Source: Verrucomicrobiales bacterium
GTDB taxonomy: Bacteria; Verrucomicrobiota; Verrucomicrobiia; Verrucomicrobiales; DEV007
DNA length: 61,925 nt
Direction: 5' to 3'
Assembly (NCBI GenBank): GCA_029213195.1
Contig: JARGNI010000032.1
Coordinates: forward strand, 1-61,925
Shown here: positions 54,904-61,925 of the stretch, in pieces
Numbering within the stretch: the stretch's first letter is position 1
Layout of the letters: every line of letters starts with the position of its first letter
The notes under the pieces: generated by a model
Database searches by the model: none
Told to the model about the DNA's origin: nothing
What the model saw: the letters and a program-made list of their open reading frames with translations, nothing else
Made by a program: the position numbers and the translations under genes

Positions 54904-57900
54904 ATGATTCGCTGGTTCACCAACAACGGGATCGCCGCCAATTTCCTGATGGCAGCCATCCTGTTGGCCGGCTGCTACACCGCCTTCAACAAGATCCCTC
55001 TCGAGGTGACGCCGCAACTGAGTTGGGACACGGTGATGATCGACATTCCCTACCGCGGGGCGACCGCGAAGGACGTCGAGCGTGCCATCCTGATCCCGGT
55101 CGAGGAAGCGCTCGAAGGCGTCAACGGCATCAAGATGCTCCACTCCGACGGCTCCCGCGGACATGCCAGGTTCTACATCAATGCCCGTTCGGGGACGGAT
55201 CTCCGGGCGCTGATGGACGATGTCAAAGCCCGTGTCGATGCGATCGAGACCTTCCCCGATGAGATCGAACCGCCGCAAGTTCGCATTCCCGATTCAGCCA
55301 ATGCCTTCGAGGTGCTGACGGTTGCCGTCACGGGAGAAATGAGTGCCCTCGAATTGCGCGACGCTGCCCGAAAGGTCATGGAAGACCTGCTCGAGCTTCC
55401 GGGCATCAGCCTGGCACGGCTCTCACCGAATCCCCGGATCGAGATTTCCGTCGAGGCGCGGCCCGAGAAGCTGGAGGCCTATGATCTCAGCTTCCAGGAA
55501 CTCGCCGACGCGATCCGCCGTTACTCGATCGACCTGCCGGCTGGAGCCATCGAAAGCGACAGCGGCACCCTGACCGTCCGCACCAGAGGGCAGGCCTACA
55601 ATCGGAAGGAGTTCGAGGAAATTCCGGTGCGCTCGGCCGACGGCGCCGAAGTCCGGCTCGGTGAAGTCGCCGCCGTGATCGAGGAGTTCGTCGGGAAGGA
55701 CAAAATCGTCGAGTTCGACGGTAAGCCGGCGCATTTCGTAGAGATCATGCGGACGGGGAACGAGAGTGCGATCGCCATTTCGGACAAGGTCCAGGAATAC
55801 GTCGATACCGCCGGCTCCCGGTTTCCGGACGGGATCGAACTCGGAATCTGGAAGGACACCTCTTACGCCATTCGCGGTCGACTCAGCACGCTCGCGGTGT
55901 CGCTGATGCAGGGGATGGTGCTCGTCGCGATTGTGCTGGGCATTTTTCTCCGGCCGGCGCTCGCCTTCTGGGTCGTGCTCGGTATTCCGGTCTCTTTTGC
56001 AGGCGGTGTGCTGCTGATGCCATGGTTCGGGATCACCGCCAACGTGATGAGCCTTTTCGGCTACATCATCGTCGTCGGGGTGGTCGTCGACGATGCCATC
56101 ATTACCGGTGAGAACGTCTTCCAGAAGCAGAAGGAAGGACTCTCACCGCTTGAGGCCGCCGTGGTCGGAACCAAGGAAGTGGCCGTGCCAGTGACCTTTG
56201 GCATTCTCACCACCATCGTGGCCTTCCTGCCGCTACTCTATTTCGAGGGGACCTGGGGCGATTTTGCCCGGCAGATTCCACCAGTTGTGGCGCCTGTGCT
56301 GCTTTTTTCGCTGGTGGAGTCCAAGCTGATTCTACCGGCTCACCTCAAGCATCTCCGGATCCGGGAAGCGAAGAACTGGTTCAGCCGGATGCAGACCTCG
56401 ATCGCCAACGGCCTGGAACGATTCGTGGAGAAGGTTTACCAACCGTCGCTCGACTTCGCGATCCGCTACCGTGCCTCCGTGCTCGCCCTGTTTGTCGCGA
56501 TGGGACTGGTGATGGCCGGCTATTGCCTGGGTGGGCGGATCGGATTTCAATCCTTCCCTTCGGTCGACACCACGCGGATCAGCGCTTTCCTCGATCTGCC
56601 AAACGATACCCCGATCGAAGTGACCCATCGCTACATCCAACGCATCGTCGCTGCCGTCGACGTTCTGAAAGAGGAGTTTGTCGATCCGGGATCGGGGGAG
56701 TCGCTGATTCGGCACACCTCGATCATCACCGGAGGCACCCGGCGCGGACGCGGCTACGACAAGTCGGAGGGACTTGTCCAGATCGAGGTCACCGCGCCGG
56801 ATCACCGTAGTGAACCGGGTCCGAAGAACAGTGTCATCGTCGAGCGCTGGACCGAGATCATCGGCGAGATTCCCGAGGCGACCCAGTTCCGGACCTTTTC
56901 CGAATCCACCCTGAAGAAGGGCGTGGAGTACGATGAGGAAGCGCTCAACCTCGAACTACGGGGACCGTCTTCAGATGAAAAGGCCGAGGTTGCCGAGCAG
57001 ATTAGCGATTTGCTGGAAGGCTACGAAGGAATCAGCTCGGCATGGGCTCGCGTGAACTTCCGGAGCAACGGACTCGAGTTTACCCTGAAACCGCGGGCCG
57101 CCGAACTCGACGTGACCCAGCAGCTGCTGGCCCGCGAGATCCGACAGGCTTTCTTCGGCGAGGAAGCCCAGAGGGTTCAGCGGGGAATCGATAGCATCCG
57201 AGTGATGGTGCGACTGCCGGAGGAGGAACGTCGCTCTCTCCATACCCTGGACCAGTTGAAGATCCGCACGCCGCGCGGTGCAGAGGTCCCGCTGGCCACC
57301 GTCGCCGAGGTCGAATTTATCAAGGCGCCGTCTTTCGTTGAGCGCAACGACGGGGCCGAGGTCATCCGAATCGGCGGGCAGCCCATCGACGAGAATGTCG
57401 ACATCGTCGGCATTTCCAAGGATCTCGAACCGAAGATTGAGGCGCTCTGCGCAGAGGGTGGATACACGTTTCAATGGGTCGGCTACGTCGCTGAAGCGGA
57501 GGAAGCGCGAAAGCGGACCATCATTGGATCGCTGGCACTGCTCTTCGCGCTGTACGCGATGCTGGCGATTCCCTTCCGGTCGATGGTTCAGCCCTTTTTC
57601 GTCCTGATCGCCCTGCCATTCGGTGTGATCGGTGCACTGCTCGGCCACATGATCATGGACATCACTCCCTCCTACCTTTCGGTGTTCGGCATGCTGGCGT
57701 TGGCGGGAGTCGTAGTGAACGATTCGCTCGTCATGGTCGATTACATCAACCGCCGCCGCCGAGAGGGCATGAAACTACTCGAAGCGTGCCGCGAAGCCGG
57801 GGGACGACGGTTTCGCCCCATCCTGCTCACCTCGATCACGACTTTCGTCGGTCTCGCCCCGTTGATGTTCGAGCGATCACTCCATGCCCAGTTTCTCATC

Positions 57901-58077
57901 CCCATGGCTGTCTCGCTTGGCTTCGGCGTGATGTTCGCCACCGTCATCACGCTCTATCTCATCCCTTGTTCGCTCCTCGTGGCGGAGGATCTGGGACGGA
58001 TCCTGCGAAAACTCTACCGTTGGTATCAGGCGCCCTTTCGCCCTGGAGAAGTCCTGGGTAAAACCGGGACAAGGTGA
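54904..58077 (+). CDS. RND-family efflux permease
   Basis: A 1,057-aa inner-membrane pump of the AcrB/HAE superfamily; starts at the ATG giving MIRWFTNNGIAANFLMAAILL. The proton-relay pair of TM4 is kept (VVVDDAIITGENVF), while the TM10 lysine of E. coli AcrB is replaced (AGVVVNDSLVMVDYINRR), as in many HAE-1-like environmental pumps. Typical duplicated halves with two large periplasmic loops. Cotranscribed with the adaptor; no outer-membrane TolC-like gene is in the window. Substrate unknown. Confidence 0.95.
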   Translation: MIRWFTNNGIAANFLMAAILLAGCYTAFNKIPLEVTPQLSWDTVMIDIPYRGATAKDVERAILIPVEEALEGVNGIKMLHSDGSRGHARFYINARSGTDLRALMDDVKARVDAIETFPDEIEPPQVRIPDSANAFEVLTVAVTGEMSALELRDAARKVMEDLLELPGISLARLSPNPRIEISVEARPEKLEAYDLSFQELADAIRRYSIDLPAGAIESDSGTLTVRTRGQAYNRKEFEEIPVRSADGAEVRLGEVAAVIEEFVGKDKIVEFDGKPAHFVEIMRTGNESAIAISDKVQEYVDTAGSRFPDGIELGIWKDTSYAIRGRLSTLAVSLMQGMVLVAIVLGIFLRPALAFWVVLGIPVSFAGGVLLMPWFGITANVMSLFGYIIVVGVVVDDAIITGENVFQKQKEGLSPLEAAVVGTKEVAVPVTFGILTTIVAFLPLLYFEGTWGDFARQIPPVVAPVLLFSLVESKLILPAHLKHLRIREAKNWFSRMQTSIANGLERFVEKVYQPSLDFAIRYRASVLALFVAMGLVMAGYCLGGRIGFQSFPSVDTTRISAFLDLPNDTPIEVTHRYIQRIVAAVDVLKEEFVDPGSGESLIRHTSIITGGTRRGRGYDKSEGLVQIEVTAPDHRSEPGPKNSVIVERWTEIIGEIPEATQFRTFSESTLKKGVEYDEEALNLELRGPSSDEKAEVAEQISDLLEGYEGISSAWARVNFRSNGLEFTLKPRAAELDVTQQLLAREIRQAFFGEEAQRVQRGIDSIRVMVRLPEEERRSLHTLDQLKIRTPRGAEVPLATVAEVEFIKAPSFVERNDGAEVIRIGGQPIDENVDIVGISKDLEPKIEALCAEGGYTFQWVGYVAEAEEARKRTIIGSLALLFALYAMLAIPFRSMVQPFFVLIALPFGVIGALLGHMIMDITPSYLSVFGMLALAGVVVNDSLVMVDYINRRRREGMKLLEACREAGGRRFRPILLTSITTFVGLAPLMFERSLHAQFLIPMAVSLGFGVMFATVITLYLIPCSLLVAEDLGRILRKLYRWYQAPFRPGEVLGKTGTR

Positions 58078-58113
58078 CAGGTGATTGATCAAACTGCGAA
58101 AACGACTTTTCGC

Positions 58114-58998
58114 CTAACGCCGTTCGATCCGCCTGGTCACATTCTCTACCACTACCTTGCGGAATCCCTCATTGGAGATGGAGTTGGCCCATTTCAGAGC
58201 ACTCTTCGGGTCTCGACCAGCAAGCCCGTGAGCCAGTCCGTTGATCGCAAAATCGCGGTCGCGCCCGTCCTCCAGCGAGTTCAAGCGCTTGACGGCATCG
58301 TTGATCTGGATTCCTCCGACCCCTCCACCCAGCCGGCCGAATGCGGCCGACATCACGGTTCCGCGGGCCTGGGGGTTGGACTGGGAAAGCGCCATCTTGA
58401 TGGCGTCGTCGGGAGCCCGGTCGAAACCGCCTCCTTCGATGAATTTTGCGATGGCCCGACCTTTCTCAACAGGGTCCTGGATCTCGTTGATCGAATCAGG
58501 CAGGATGTTGTGCGCGATCATTTTCACCGCGAACTGCAGCGACCGTTCCCGGACGCCACGAGCCGTGAGTTCGCTCGCCTTCCGGGCTCGTTCCTTGTCG
58601 TAGTAGACTCGGACGGTTTCCCCACCTTCCATCGCAACGGAAGCCCTGGCCACCTCCAGATCCTCAGGTCGCTCGAACTCGACCAGCTTCCATCCCAGGA
58701 GGTTCGGGATCTCGGAAACGGCCATGGTTCGGCCGTCCGTGGTGTCGATGAGGGTGACGAACAGTTCGCCGTTCAATTCGGCGAAGCCGGTCAGGACGAG
58801 GGTGTCGGAGAGGTTGAGCGAGCGGGTGAAGGGGGAGTGTTCCAGGAGCGCCTGGAAGTGTTCGGCCGTCAAAGACATTGGCAGGACGTCCCGATTCGGG
58901 TCGGCGCGGGCGGACCAATCGCAACAGGTCAGTCCAGCCAGAGCGAAGACACTTGCCTTGATTCCTGTGCCCGTCCGTCGTGCCATGCGAATCGCCAT
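58114..58998 (-). CDS. Secreted protein A: SPFTR domain plus module X
   Basis: A 294-aa exported protein, family not recognised. Signal peptide about 1-30 (KASVFALAGLTCCDWSARA). Residues 40-145 form a domain (LTAEHFQALLEHSPFTRSLNLSDTLVLTGFAELNGE) paralogous to that of the upstream gene. Residues about 175-292 form module X (MALSQSNPQARGTVMSAAFGRLGGGVGG, INGLAHGL, ALKWANSIS, VTRRIE), which recurs at about residues 1275-1390 of the 1,806-aa mosaic with most positions identical. The DP.SAL.WANSI pattern resembles a helical-repeat unit. Last gene of the ECF sigma/FecR operon, four bases after protein B. Confidence 0.7.
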   Translation of the reverse strand: MAIRMARRTGTGIKASVFALAGLTCCDWSARADPNRDVLPMSLTAEHFQALLEHSPFTRSLNLSDTLVLTGFAELNGELFVTLIDTTDGRTMAVSEIPNLLGWKLVEFERPEDLEVARASVAMEGGETVRVYYDKERARKASELTARGVRERSLQFAVKMIAHNILPDSINEIQDPVEKGRAIAKFIEGGGFDRAPDDAIKMALSQSNPQARGTVMSAAFGRLGGGVGGIQINDAVKRLNSLEDGRDRDFAINGLAHGLAGRDPKSALKWANSISNEGFRKVVVENVTRRIERR

Positions 58999-59002
58999 CG
59001 AA

Positions 59003-59755
59003 TCACTTTTCGTTTTTCTCGACGTAGTCGAGGATCTGCGAGAACACCTCGCCCCTCTGCCGGTCGCTCAGGTTGGGATTCGACTTCATCTTCTCCTGCA
59101 TGATCTCCCCGACCCGGCGTTTTTGATGATCGGAAAACTTGCTCATCCGGCTCTTCACCCATTCGCCGAACTTGCGCCGCTCTTCCTGCGTCGGCAACGG
59201 GCGTCGGTCGGGACCCCGAGGGGTTTTCGGCAGAGACCCGGCTCCCGTCTTTCGCTGGGCGGGATTCAGTTGCTCTTCGCGATACTTGAGAGTGACAACT
59301 TCGCCTCCGGCGAGGGAGAAGGTGGCGGACACCTGCGCCGGATCGGGATTCTGATTCAGCTCCACGATTTTCCACCCCTCGGTGTTCGCGGTCTCGGACA
59401 GCTGGAATCGTTTCTTGGTCTCCCGGTTGACCATTGTCGCGACCTGCTCGCCATCGATCAGGGCCACGCCCATCAGCTGAAAGGTTTCGGAAGGATCCAA
59501 CACTCGCGTGAAGGGGGAGCGCTCGAGCAGTTCCTCGAAATGCTCGTCCTCGAGGGGCTGGGGCAGGATCGAATCCTCCAGATCCTCCGCGAAACCCGGC
59601 AAACCCGAGAAGAGTAGAAGCGAGCCCGAGGCAACGATGACTGCTACCCAGGGGGGGCGGCAAGACGAGGAGCTCCGGAGCCGTGTGGGATGCGAACGGC
59701 AACCGGTCGAAGCCGATTCAACTCGGCGATCGAAAGGCAATGCGAGGAATGTCAT
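59003..59755 (-). CDS. Secreted protein B: SPFTR domain plus module Y-like end
   Basis: A 250-aa exported protein, family not recognised. Signal region PPWVAVIVASGSLLLFSGLPGFA. Residues 65-165 carry the same domain as protein A (LEDEHFEELLERSPFTRVLDPSETFQLMGVALIDGE ... WKIVELNQNPDPAQVSATFSLAGGE). The C-terminal 80 residues (KFGEWVKSRMSKFSDHQKRRVGEIMQEKM then EVFSQILDYVEKNEK) match module Y, seen twice in the 1,806-aa mosaic. Its ATG overlaps the FecR stop by four bases. Confidence 0.7.
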   Translation of the reverse strand: MTFLALPFDRRVESASTGCRSHPTRLRSSSSCRPPWVAVIVASGSLLLFSGLPGFAEDLEDSILPQPLEDEHFEELLERSPFTRVLDPSETFQLMGVALIDGEQVATMVNRETKKRFQLSETANTEGWKIVELNQNPDPAQVSATFSLAGGEVVTLKYREEQLNPAQRKTGAGSLPKTPRGPDRRPLPTQEERRKFGEWVKSRMSKFSDHQKRRVGEIMQEKMKSNPNLSDRQRGEVFSQILDYVEKNEK

Positions 59756-61047
59756 TGCCTCAATTCGATACTCTCGATGACCAGTCCCGCATCCACCTTC
59801 ACCGTCTGAACCCAGAGCCAGTCGATCTCGTGCCCGACCGGGGAATCCGGGAAACGATCTCTCATTGGCTGGAAAGCATCGAGTGCGATTTCAAACGCAA
59901 ACCGCCCGCTTTCATCCGGAACGACCTCGAATTTTCCGGGAACATGATATTTCCCCACGAAGCCGCCGCGGCTGCGATTCGTCCCGAAGCCGACGTGAAG
60001 CCGTTCTCTTCGATCGATTCGTCCCGTGACCTGGAAGCGTGAACCTTCCGCGAGCCGAACGGGTGGCAGCTTGCCCGCCGAGGGATCGAAGACCGCCGAA
60101 TAGAGCAGGATGGGATCTCTTGATTCACCGAAGTCGCCCCGAAAGAGATGAGGCATGGCCCGCAGCCCCCCGGTGTGAGAATCCTCACCTGGCTCCCACC
60201 GCCCCTGGAGTCGATCTCTCGGCAACTCGCTCCGCCAGTTCTCGACAAATTCGCGGCGCGGGCTCGCGGTGAACTCCGTGTCCCGTTCCAGCGCGGCGAC
60301 GACGACCTCGTCGGCCCCCACCTTCTCGATACTGCCGTCCGCGAGTCTCTTGACCTTGACCAGTCCCTCGTTCACGACGAACCGGGCGGAGAACTCGTCG
60401 GCTTTCACGTTGAACTGGGTGCCGAGAACTTCCGCTTCCGCCGAGGGCGTGAGCACCCGGAGCGGACGTCCCGGCGGTTGCTTCGCGGCCTCGATCGACA
60501 GATTCCCTTCCCGAAGCCGCAGCACTTTCTGTCCATCCATCAGCGCGATCGTGATCAGCGACTGTCCGGCGAGGGAAAGGGAAGTGCCGTCGGAAAACGC
60601 CACTTCGATCCAAGAGTCCGGAGTCAGCGTCTCCAGCGTTCCGCCCGGGAGGTCGCTGCCGGTGGCGATGCTTGGGTCCCCATTGCCGCGATCGTCCATC
60701 CATCTCACCGACCCGTCATAATCGACCACCCGTACGATCGGATCCGGTGCCTCACCATCGCGGAGGAGGACCACCGCCGCGACGGAAATCGCTGCCGCCG
60801 CAGCCAGTCCGGCTGCCAGCCAATGACGCCGCCGGAGACGTCGGATAAAGGGTCCGGCCTGCTCTCCGCCATCTACCCGCACGAGGTCGGCGTGAAGGTC
60901 GAGGTAATGCAGGTAACGCCGCTGCGCTTCCGGGTGACCATCGAGTCGCCGTTCCAGTTCCGCCATTTCCTCCGGGGAAATCGTTTCGTCCACGAGATGG
61001 GCGAGCAGGGAGTCGAGGTTCTGGCTTTCGTTTTGAGAATCACGCAT
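59752..61047 (-). CDS. FecR-type anti-sigma/signal-relay membrane protein
   Basis: A 431-aa protein: cytoplasmic anti-sigma-like N-terminus (LLAHLVDETISPEEMAELERRLDGHPEAQRRYLHYLDLHADLVRV), a basic stop-transfer (RRLRRRH) and membrane helix at about 75-97, a FecR domain at about 110-255 (VAFSDGTSLSLAGQSLITIALMDGQKVLRLREGNLSIEA, LGTQFNVKADEFSARFVVNEGLVKVKR), and a C-terminal jelly-roll-like domain of about 150 residues. The start overlaps the ECF sigma stop by eight bases. It probably gates that sigma factor in response to an outer signal. The added jelly roll makes it longer than enterobacterial FecR. Confidence 0.9.
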   Translation of the reverse strand: MRDSQNESQNLDSLLAHLVDETISPEEMAELERRLDGHPEAQRRYLHYLDLHADLVRVDGGEQAGPFIRRLRRRHWLAAGLAAAAAISVAAVVLLRDGEAPDPIVRVVDYDGSVRWMDDRGNGDPSIATGSDLPGGTLETLTPDSWIEVAFSDGTSLSLAGQSLITIALMDGQKVLRLREGNLSIEAAKQPPGRPLRVLTPSAEAEVLGTQFNVKADEFSARFVVNEGLVKVKRLADGSIEKVGADEVVVAALERDTEFTASPRREFVENWRSELPRDRLQGRWEPGEDSHTGGLRAMPHLFRGDFGESRDPILLYSAVFDPSAGKLPPVRLAEGSRFQVTGRIDRRERLHVGFGTNRSRGGFVGKYHVPGKFEVVPDESGRFAFEIALDAFQPMRDRFPDSPVGHEIDWLWVQTVKVDAGLVIESIELRQ

Positions 61048-61564
61048 CGCTCCAGCCCTCCTTTCTCAGGAACAGGTCCACGCAATCGAGCAACTGCCCG
61101 CGAATCTTTTCCAGGGCGTAATAGAGTTTGTGCATGCTGACCCCGGTCTTCTCGGCTTCCTCCTTCACGGCGCCGTGACGGCCGTAGCGGAGGTAGACCC
61201 ACTTGCGCTGCTGATCGCTCAGCTTGCTGAGGCAGGAGTCGAGCGCCTTGCGCCGCGCTTCCATCAGCGGAGCTTCCTCGTCGTGGCGCTTGTGCAGTTG
61301 TTCCAGCAGCGAGTCTGAGAACACCAGTTTCTCCCGCGCCTGCCGCTGTCGCCATTTCAACACCTCGAGGTAGGCGAAGCGAATCGCCCAGGGAACAAAG
61401 GGCCGCTCCGGATCATATTGGTCCCACTTTTTCCAGAGGAGCACCGAGACATCCTGCAAGACTTCGGCCGCGTCGGCCTGTCGCGGAATCATCATGAAGA
61501 GATACCGCTCCACCTCCGCCTGGTGGCGGGTCCAAAGCCTGACAAACTCGGAGTTCGGATCCAT
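61040..61564 (-). CDS. ECF RNA polymerase sigma factor (PVC type)
   Basis: A 174-aa sigma factor from the ATG giving MDPNSEFVRLWTRHQ (another ATG lies four codons upstream). Region 2: RYLFMMIPRQADAAEVLQDVSVLLWKKWDQYDPERPFVPWAIRFAYLEVLKWR. Region 4: LSKLSDQQRKWVYLRYGRHGAVKEEAEKTGVSMHKLYYALEKIRGQL. Heads a compact four-gene operon (sigma, FecR, proteins B and A). Paralogous to the sigma factor at 8549-9133. Confidence 0.94.
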   Translation of the reverse strand: MDPNSEFVRLWTRHQAEVERYLFMMIPRQADAAEVLQDVSVLLWKKWDQYDPERPFVPWAIRFAYLEVLKWRQRQAREKLVFSDSLLEQLHKRHDEEAPLMEARRKALDSCLSKLSDQQRKWVYLRYGRHGAVKEEAEKTGVSMHKLYYALEKIRGQLLDCVDLFLRKEGWSDA

Positions 61565-61837
61565 GGGAAAGACCAAGGATAGAATGCTCCCCGGGTGGAA
61601 GTCATTCTCCCTCTGATCTATTTCCTCTCAGCTGCGGGATATTCGGAAAAAAATCACCCGGACGTTGGCTGACCACAAGCAAGGGGGCAAGAGGGCGAGC
61701 CAGATTTTCAGTGATTGAGTCTCCCAGGTTTGAGGCCACGAACTTTTCAAGGGATGCTCTTCGGCTTCAGAAGTCGCAAGGATCAGACCCGAAGGGACTT
61801 GCGAAAACAGACGGACAAATTCGTGTCCTGACCAAAC
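61565..61837. other. Gene-free upstream region of the sigma/FecR operon
   Basis: About 270 bases with no supportable ORF. It should carry the promoter of the sigma operon on the minus strand; an A-rich run near 61650 is the only notable feature. It ends in the repeat at the window edge. Confidence 0.5.
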
Positions 61838-61925
61838 TGGCGACCCTTACGGGGCGCTCGCCCGTGCGGATCAGGGATGCAACAGCCTGATAATCAATTA
61901 GTTGGCGACCCGTACGGGACTCGAA
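61838..61925 (-). repeat. Direct repeat R3, cut by the window end
   Basis: A degenerate core (TGGCGACCCTTACGGGG at 61838) is followed by a spacer and then a perfect core at 61902-61925, identical to the first 24 bases of R1 and R2. The order matches the left part of R2. The sequence ends inside the element, so its full length is unknown. Confidence 0.75.

Noticed and set aside
1-61925. CRISPR array, prophage or toxin-antitoxin system
   Set aside because: No regularly spaced identical repeats, no Cas, capsid, terminase, integrase or toxin-antitoxin gene pair could be recognised on either strand.

Overview
The window looks like chromosome from a PVC-group bacterium, most likely Verrucomicrobiota (a planctomycete is the alternative). 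The evidence is two pairs of DUF1592-type cytochromes with DUF1552 proteins, short ECF sigma factors with membrane anti-sigma partners, a XylR-type AraC regulator, eight intact sulfatase modules and many Sec- or Tat-exported proteins. No rRNA, intact tRNA, CRISPR array, phage gene or integrase was found.

Layout. (1) 1-9.1 kb, minus strand: an ECF sigma/anti-sigma pair followed by a secreted jelly-roll protein, a DUF1552 protein and a long DUF1592-type cytochrome, with a broken second sigma gene at the left edge. A REP-associated tyrosine transposase (RAYT) and its palindromic REP elements lie inside this operon. One REP arm is translated as part of the cytochrome gene, and the cytochrome gene has lost a recognisable start. 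(2) 9.2-10.0 kb: fabI. (3) 10.3-29.9 kb: a sugar-use locus bracketed by 163-bp direct repeats that end in a tRNA 3'-end-like sequence. It holds a XylR-type regulator, divergent galK, and three tightly packed ORFs encoding giant secreted enzyme chains. The first (2,991 aa) is GH2, jelly roll, TraB/GumN, GH5-like, sulfatase, sulfatase, GH43, LamG-like. The second (1,275 aa) is GH127, discoidin, sulfatase. The third (1,166 aa) is sulfatase, discoidin, sulfatase, and a further decayed sulfatase continues in frame just past its stop codon.

(4) 29.9-36.0 kb, minus strand: a secreted jelly-roll protein, response regulator, histidine kinase, sulfatase and duplicated-domain cytochrome c. (5) 36.1-40.0 kb: esterase, sulfatase and serine beta-lactamase-like hydrolase. 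(6) 40.0-50.7 kb, minus strand: a second mosaic giant (1,806 aa; PQQ propeller, cytochromes, Vgb propeller, cupredoxin-like end) overlapping a sulfatase, DUF1592 and DUF1552 operon. (7) 50.8-58.1 kb: a secreted protein of unknown function, a beta-lactamase-like esterase and an RND efflux adaptor/pump pair. (8) 58.1-61.6 kb, minus strand: ECF sigma, FecR, then two paralogous secreted proteins whose C-terminal modules both recur inside the 1,806-aa giant.

How it fits together. Region 3 plausibly desulfates and depolymerises a sulfated arabinose/galactose-containing algal glycan outside the cytoplasm, with galactose entering metabolism through GalK; this is inferred from families only. The most unusual feature is the conversion of a polysaccharide-utilisation operon into a few polyproteins, each with one N-terminal signal peptide for several enzymes. 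The second is a pair of unnamed modules (here X and Y) shared between a sigma-controlled operon and a giant electron-transfer-like protein.
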